Part shown: positions 57,566 through 64,000 of the stretch, one piece after another
How the letters are laid out: each line of letters opens with the position of its first letter
Position numbering within the stretch: position 1 is the stretch's first letter
NCBI RefSeq assembly: GCF_001680005.1
Contig: NC_033568.1
Location: forward strand, 1,364,001 to 1,428,000
DNA: 64,000 nucleotides
DNA from: Plasmodium coatneyi
Taxonomy: Eukaryota > Apicomplexa > Aconoidasida > Haemosporida > Plasmodiidae
Direction of reading: 5' to 3'
Program-made: the position numbers and the translations under genes
The notes under the pieces: generated by a model
Told to the model about the DNA's origin: nothing
The model's input: only the letters and a program-made list of their open reading frames with translations
Databases searched by the model: none

Positions 57566-60500
57566 CTTTTTCAACCCGCGGTGTGACTACTTTTTTGGGG
57601 GAATTTGTTTATGCGGATGGCATAAGAGGGGTATGCATATAGGTGTATACCTTTTTGCGTGCACGTGGGAGTGCACATGTGGGTGTTTTTATGCCGCACA
57701 AAGTCTAAAGAATAAAGATTAGCCCCAATTGACAGTGGCGTGTCGAATATGGTTGTGGGCGGTCGCAGGTGGTCGCAATTCAGCTGCACTTGCCACAACG
57801 GGCCATGGCACACGAAAATTGGGTTAAACACAAAATCGTAGAAAAGACAAAGTGGATGAAGGGAAAAATTAAAGCGAAAATTAAAAGAAAAAAAAAAAAA
57901 TGTTGGGAACGTCTGTAACCAGTCTGTTCTAAAAAATTACACACGTGAATGAATTATTTAGAAGAATAATTCTTTCACAAAAATTGGACAACTTTTTAAG
58001 TGTTACAAATGAACAAATTATTATTTATTTATTTTTTTTTTTTCATTTAAATTATTTTGACGAAAAAAGCGCGTGTTAGCAATTTGTGGCAATTTTATTT
58101 TATTTATTTTAACTTTTCGAAAAATACACACGCACGTATTTTTACACATGAGTGTTGCATAACGGCACATTTCAGCAGTGCATGTGATTGCTGGTTTGTC
58201 ATGACATCGCGTTTCTGCTTTTCAGTGCATTTCGCACGTGGCGCAGCGTTCGTTTGGTAATTTGCCATTCTGCGAAGCATTTCTCTTTTTTTTCGTTTTT
58301 AAATGTGAAAATTACAATAGCTATATTTTTAAAGCACCGCAGAGAGGAAAGCGCAAACGACTCGGTCTGCTTCGCATAGACAACACTGCTTTGGTCGGCG
58401 TTTTTTCTTTTTCCTTTGCAGAGCAAATTGCCATATTGTTGGATCGTTATGGCAACGTGTTCCCTCATGTGCACATTTACGCATTTACTCATTTAAACAT
58501 TTACACATTTAAGCATTCTATAACAATCTTTTTTTATTTTTTTCTTTTTTGTTCGCGTCTACATTCTGGTGCTGCGCAGTGCATACATCCTTCGCAAAGA
58601 GAAAAAAATGTTTCCCCTGTAAATTATAACTTTATCACACACAGTCGAAATGGAAGAATTTTTTTTTTTTTCAAAATAGGAAAGTGGGGAAATTTTTCTT
58701 TTTTCTCTTTGCAACAAATTGTGTAAGGATAATTTTTAAAACGATCAGTACCAATTGTGAACGTGCCAACAAATTACATAATCAGCATGTGGTGATAAGG
58801 GGAAGTTATCTTGAAAAGCGTTTACGATGCCTGTGGATTACACTCACTGTGCGAACATGCCCGATGACGCATTAACTCCGTTTCACTCTTCCGTAACATT
58901 GGGAGTGGCACAGTTTGTCTTACATTCTTGCCGTGTGGCGGAAAATGTATCAATTGGGCCGAAGGAAAAAAAAAAAATACAAAATAACAAAACAAATAAC
59001 ATCCAAACGCTGATGTATGGCATATTTGCACACATTTTTGCCTCCCCCAGTTGGCGCAGAATGACAAATGCTCTTTACCAAATGAACTGCGGACGCGTGG
59101 TAACTGCGCTTCGGAAAACTTGTGTGAACATTTACCTGAAGCACGCGTTTTAGCAACGTTCTCGCAACTATTTGATGCGTGGTAAACTTGGGGGAGGGGA
59201 AACATTCACCAACAGACGCAGCAAAAAATAAATATATATTTATATGCACATTACACACACGTGTATATGCGCCTTCCTCGTATAAATGAATTTCTTTCTT
59301 TTATCAAAAAGAGATTATTATGTTAGGAAATAAAAATTTGATGGACCAGGAACACGTAGCAGTATTTTTGTACCATCCGCATCTTCCCGTTGCCATTTCA
59401 TTATTGATAAACAGATCGCCGTTTAAGAAGCTTCCCACCTTTCTGCACATGACAACGATATCCCTTTGTTGGAATTTTATTTGGGATTTTTTGTTTTTCT
59501 TTAAAAGGCGAAGCGAAAAAAAAGGGTGATTAATCCATTTGGGAAAAATGGTACAAAGCTACGTATTTATAAATTGCAGTAATTTTGAAAAAAAAAAATA
59601 AAAAAATAAAATAAGGCCAGCCATACACATTAGCATGCGCATTGGCATTCGCAACTTTTACTGAGTTAAATCATCCTATTTTTTCATTTCCCCGTGTAAT
59701 AACATCCTCTTATGTAAAAATGGGAACAAGGGAATGGAACACTCTGTAGCACTGGTTTATCTCGCTGCTCCTTTTTTAAGTTCGCAGAAAATAATTCACA
59801 ATTGGCCTGATTGGTAAATTGTGTTCACATTCACAATTAATGCCATATGATATATGCCAGCTGTGGACGTAATTTTTTTTTTTCGTTTTTTGAGAAGGCT
59901 TGTGTTATAGTTTCCGATGTGCACACATATCCTACATTTTTGTTCACTGTGTGTGTAGGCCTTTTTGCCGTATATGAAATGAACTTCTTGGCTTTTGCCG
60001 AACTAGGTGGGAGTATACCGTAACAAACGAAGAAAAACAAAAAAGGGAAAGCATACCACAGGGGCTATTCTCATAACCCCTATCTACATTTTAGAACAAC
60101 GTTCTATTTATTTCTATTGTGGCGTGTTCTTTTTTTTTCTGCTTTTCCCTCTTTCTCTTATATAGGAAGAAGACACTCTCTTCTTCGCTTAGCTTCGCTC
60201 TGCTTAGCTTAACTTCTTCTGTTTGCTTTTTTTTTCTTTTTCCATGTTCCAATAAATGGGTGTTTGTTCTTTAGCCCTGCTCCCAGGCACAACTCCACGG
60301 TGCGAAAGAAAAGACCAACTTTCGATTCTGTCACTGAATAAATTATTTCGTGAGGGCAAAAGTGGAAAAAAGAAGAAACAATGTTGTGTGCCTCTAAGGA
60401 TGAGCCACACCTATAGATGCTTCCCCAATGCTTTAGCAGATCAGCATGCCCGAAATTCTTTTTTTGGCCTTGTATTCTTGCAGTATACATTTTATGCGCA

Positions 60501-61669
60501 TACGTGCGTATACTTATGCTTAGATGCGTAACACACATGGTGCGTAGGTATAGGAAAATGTGTTTCCATGCGGACGTAAGGGAGCATGAACAGTGTACAA
60601 GGGTCCTCTTCTCCTTAGCTTTTTGGCCTTTTCACCATTTTGCTATTTTATTTTTTGGAGAAAATATAAGTTTTCTTTTTCACGGTCCTCAACCCTCCCT
60701 CTGGTGAAGCACACGATGAGAAAAAAATAAAGCTAACATTTCTTACCCCTAAATGTATATTCCACATTGGAAAAAAAAAAAAAAAAAAAGAGAATTATAT
60801 AAGCAATGCAGAATTTTTTCTATTTCTACGTAATTACGCCTGTGTAAATGTTAATGAGTATTCCCAACCTTTTCACAATGGTTCCAACTTTTTTGTTACT
60901 TCAAACTGCTCCTTTTTTTTCTTTTTTTTTTTTTCTACATGTGTATGGCAAATAAGCCTACTTAAGTGTATGTTAAATTGGTTAGTTCGCATGCTGCGAA
61001 AATTATATCTTCCTGCATGGTTGTATTGTTGTGCCTTTCCAAGGGAAAAAGAACTGGAGAGGAGAGGCAACTCACGAAAGCGCCAAGCAGTAGCTATGCG
61101 TAACGAACTGTTGGACAAGTAAAAAAAAAGGAAACAAATTGACGATTGCACCTTAAGGGATTACCCCAAATTTTTGAGGAAACCGCGTAATGCATTTAAA
61201 TTTTTGGATAGCAAAAACTTTTGCATACATTTTTTTGTAATATTTTTTTAAATTAAAAAGGAAAAGCAACGTGAGGGGAATGCCCATGTTCGTTTTCTCT
61301 CCCTGACGTGACCCTTCCTGAAAATCTTCTACACCATTGGGAAAGTTGTTCTGTAGAAGTTAATTGCGTATATTTGCAAAAGCGCTGAAGAGGGGCCTGT
61401 CTAGGCAACATTAAACCGTGAGATCGGGCCACATGATGTGATTTGGCTAAATTGGGTTAAATTTGGCCATACTCGGCGAAACCTCCCTCATGCGTTTGCC
61501 TCCCCCTTTTCCCATTCGTGAAGATGTTTGATTGAGAGAACGGAAGGGAGAACAGGGGAAGCAAAGAGAATAAGGAAAAAAAGGGAGGGACGATCAATAC
61601 GCATTGCGTTGTATAGCTACATGTAGCCAAGTATAGCGGCGCGAGTATAAGCCTAGGGCACCACACCGG
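57566..61669. promoter_or_regulatory. Divergent 4.1-kb intergenic region between RAP1 and the right-edge gene
   Basis: The longest gene-free stretch here. It contains A/T tracts (57888-57900, 58659-58671, 60771-60789) and many short frames in all directions, none with Plasmodium-like coding composition. It should contain the late-stage RAP1 promoter and that of the right-edge gene. No specific element is claimed. Confidence 0.45.
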
Positions 61670-64000
61670 ATGGGAAAGACATATAGGGGGCGAAGTTGCA
61701 CGCCCTGGAAAAACGTAAAAACGTTAAAGAATTGCGATGTGGATTTGTTATTTTGTCACGACTTAACGAAAGGGGTCCAACACAAATTTGTTTTCTTCGC
61801 GTTGAATTTGCTATGTGTGAGTAAGAAATACGAACTGGTGTTTATAACATACGGCCAGTATATCTACGTGTACGAATTGAAAAACTTTCTGGAAAACAAC
61901 ATAAACATTAACGTAAATACTAATTTTAACCATAACATTGCTATTGGGAAGAGGAGTGAAAATGGCAGAGACAATGTTCTTGCCAATTTCTGCAAACAAG
62001 AAATAAGCCAAAATGATAGCAGCTTTAAAAACATAAATAAAATAAAGTACGTCCACGATGAAGTGAAAAATGATTTGACATTAAAATCGATGAACATTCC
62101 TGCACCGACTCTTATCCTGTCCCCGCATGTATATTCTAAAGGGTTCGTAAATATCAAGTGCGAAGAAAGAGACAACTCAGATAAGTGCATTCTAATATCT
62201 GTAGGATGGTCCGAAGATACCAGCGTCTATTATGTAGAGAAAATTGTAGAATGTATTAATATAAAGAAGAAATTAAAAAATATTTTAGAGAAAAAGTTGT
62301 TCGACTTGAAGAGGTATGAAGAGAATGCGACAAAGGAGACCATCTATTTTAACGGTATACATGGTCCATGTGGCGACTCACCTGTTCCAACAATGTTCAC
62401 AAACTCATATCGCCTTTTAAATAAATTAAAAATTGATGAAAATGATTTTATCCTAAGTTTAATACACAACAATCAGCATCCAAATGGATATTCCAAGGAG
62501 CTTCTAGAAATGTTTGAATTGTCTAAATGCATTAACAGTTTTGATCATATAAGGAATAAGGCCAAACAGAGGAGGAGCGCCCGTCTGTACAGAATGCAGT
62601 TGAAAAAGGAGAGAAAATTGGACAAAAGAAAAAAGCGTCTTAATGATCTGGCGTTCAACCAGCATGTAACTGCTAATCTGAAGAAGCCCCTCTTAAAAAC
62701 GAAGAAAATAAATGTCTGCAAGAAGGGGTTCTATAAAAAATGGCTCATCGAAAGGGAGTCCCTCGGAGGGGTATCAGGATTAGCACATGAGGGGCGCAAT
62801 GGGGCCGTCCCAACTGTGTACAGAAAAAACGCATTCAAAAAGGGGCCGTACAGAATGAAATACATCTGCATATTGAGGTGTCCAAGGGATGGGCCTATGA
62901 CAGATCCGAAGAGCGCTAATACGCAGAACACAAACACACGCAGTAACATTAAGGTGAAAAGGAAGAAGTTTAAAATTAGCGAAATTTATAGCAGTCTTGA
63001 GAGCGCGGAGGAGGACGCCTACGATACGGACGACGGGGGGGAAGATGGACCGTTGCTGCGGAATGATAACCCCTGGATAAGGAAAAACAAATCAAGAAAA
63101 AACTTTAAAAAAAATCATCAAGTTAATTATTTACTAGGCGATGATGCGAAAGAAATGGAAGAACTCAACTTTTATAAAAAAATGAGGAATAATGTGTACA
63201 TGGGTTACAACCAAAGGAATAACCACATGGGTCTAAATGAGCAGAATGAATATATTAACGCGATTAGGGAGGAAAGTGAATTTGTGAATACGTATATTAA
63301 ATCATCCAGTGATGAGGAGTGCACAGCACACTTGTCGTCCAAACGGAGACATACCAATTGTAGGAGGAAAGGAAGCGGCCCGAAGTTTTACCGTCATGGT
63401 GATTTTTGCATGACACTGAGGAGGGGCCTCCACATGGCCCAACTGATGGGGAAAAGGAAAATCAAGCGGGTAGCAACAAATAAAAGAAGGACAAGGGATG
63501 ACCATAACACGGAAACTCACAGTTGCAGTAAGAGGGGAAGATGTGAAAGGGGTGTGCGAGGTATGCTCTCGCCAATTGCGCTTCACAGGGGGAGAGGCAA
63601 AATACGTATTAAAAAAAAATATCATCTAGATGCGAAAAAAACGCAAATAGACCGATTAAGGAGGAACATCAGAAACTACAATATGCATGTAGAGCGATTA
63701 AACATATTAAAGAAGGAAAGAAAGAAATTTGTAAACTTCTGCAAATTGTACATAACGCATGAGCACTACGAAGAATTCAGCAATAAGTTAGAGAACTTCC
63801 TAGACCCAAGTGTGGACATCAAGTATAATAAAATTTGGAAGCAGTTCAACATTTTCAGCTTTAATCTCTTCAATGTAGATTACAATGATAAGATTTTAAA
63901 GTCCTCACATATATACGTGCAACCAGACATCGTTTTTAACAACAAAACTTACATTAAGTCAGACACGTCCACGTGGGCCATTTCGTTTAACTTTACAAAA
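61670..64000 (+). CDS. Large protein with probable beta-propeller, cut by right edge
   Basis: Open frame of 777 codons from ATG 61670 (MGKTYRGRSCTPWKNV) to the window end without a stop. The start looks like a WD40-type propeller blade (KFVFFALNLLCVSKKYELVF, then ITYGQYIYVYEL). A later segment, SSHIYVQPDIVF and STWAISFNF near the edge, looks like another blade. Between them are a second strand-rich part (CILISVGWSEDTSVYYVEKI) and more than 300 residues of very basic, Lys/Arg-rich sequence (QRRSARLYRMQLKKERKLD), likely an insert. I cannot name the protein. A nuclear WD40 scaffold, for example a nucleoporin-like or CRT10-like protein, is a guess. The 3' end is outside the window. Confidence 0.75.
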   Translation, partial: MGKTYRGRSCTPWKNVKTLKNCDVDLLFCHDLTKGVQHKFVFFALNLLCVSKKYELVFITYGQYIYVYELKNFLENNININVNTNFNHNIAIGKRSENGRDNVLANFCKQEISQNDSSFKNINKIKYVHDEVKNDLTLKSMNIPAPTLILSPHVYSKGFVNIKCEERDNSDKCILISVGWSEDTSVYYVEKIVECINIKKKLKNILEKKLFDLKRYEENATKETIYFNGIHGPCGDSPVPTMFTNSYRLLNKLKIDENDFILSLIHNNQHPNGYSKELLEMFELSKCINSFDHIRNKAKQRRSARLYRMQLKKERKLDKRKKRLNDLAFNQHVTANLKKPLLKTKKINVCKKGFYKKWLIERESLGGVSGLAHEGRNGAVPTVYRKNAFKKGPYRMKYICILRCPRDGPMTDPKSANTQNTNTRSNIKVKRKKFKISEIYSSLESAEEDAYDTDDGGEDGPLLRNDNPWIRKNKSRKNFKKNHQVNYLLGDDAKEMEELNFYKKMRNNVYMGYNQRNNHMGLNEQNEYINAIREESEFVNTYIKSSSDEECTAHLSSKRRHTNCRRKGSGPKFYRHGDFCMTLRRGLHMAQLMGKRKIKRVATNKRRTRDDHNTETHSCSKRGRCERGVRGMLSPIALHRGRGKIRIKKKYHLDAKKTQIDRLRRNIRNYNMHVERLNILKKERKKFVNFCKLYITHEHYEEFSNKLENFLDPSVDIKYNKIWKQFNIFSFNLFNVDYNDKILKSSHIYVQPDIVFNNKTYIKSDTSTWAISFNFTK

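Overview
This is nuclear DNA from a malaria parasite (Plasmodium). The window carries RAP1 (rhoptry-associated protein 1), the apicoplast replication polyprotein PREX/POM1 and a ROM8-type rhomboid protease. Introns are short with GTAAGT-like donors and T-rich acceptors, proteins are rich in Asn/Lys with low-complexity inserts, and long A/T homopolymers fill the intergenic DNA. Base composition is clearly less AT-rich than P. falciparum, which points to the vivax/knowlesi/cynomolgi clade. The species cannot be decided from sequence alone. From memory, PREX, ROM8, eIF2-gamma and RAP1 lie close together on P. falciparum chromosome 14, so this looks like the conserved syntenic block.

Layout, left to right: METTL16-like RNA methyltransferase (-, cut by the left edge); Obg GTPase with an apparent frameshift (-); NOM1/Sgd1-like nucleolar protein (-); PREX (+); auxilin-like J-domain protein (-); a possible 47-residue two-exon microprotein (-); ROM8-like rhomboid with an apparent frameshift (+); an eight-exon multi-pass membrane protein (+); a ten-exon, about 1972-residue unknown protein (-); SBDS with a C-terminal zinc finger (-); a small ankyrin-repeat protein (-); possible tiny exons (-); a secreted strand-rich protein (+); eIF2-gamma (-); a small basic protein (+); RAP1 (-); and a large gene running off the right edge (+). 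Exon joins were worked out by hand. Where I list exons, the phases add up to an uninterrupted frame, except at the two homopolymer frameshifts.

Functional themes: ribosome production and translation are prominent (NOM1, SBDS, eIF2-gamma, probably Obg, possibly the small basic protein). METTL16 adds RNA modification. PREX and probably Obg serve the apicoplast. ROM8 and the eight-exon protein are membrane proteins, and RAP1 is an invasion-organelle protein. These are independently transcribed eukaryotic genes; adjacency does not imply operons.

Intergenic regions are long (0.3-4 kb), rich in homopolymers and short tandem repeats (a (GTTT)28 array, a 16-bp tandem repeat and T-rich arrays). I found no convincing tRNA, rRNA, CRISPR array or transposon.
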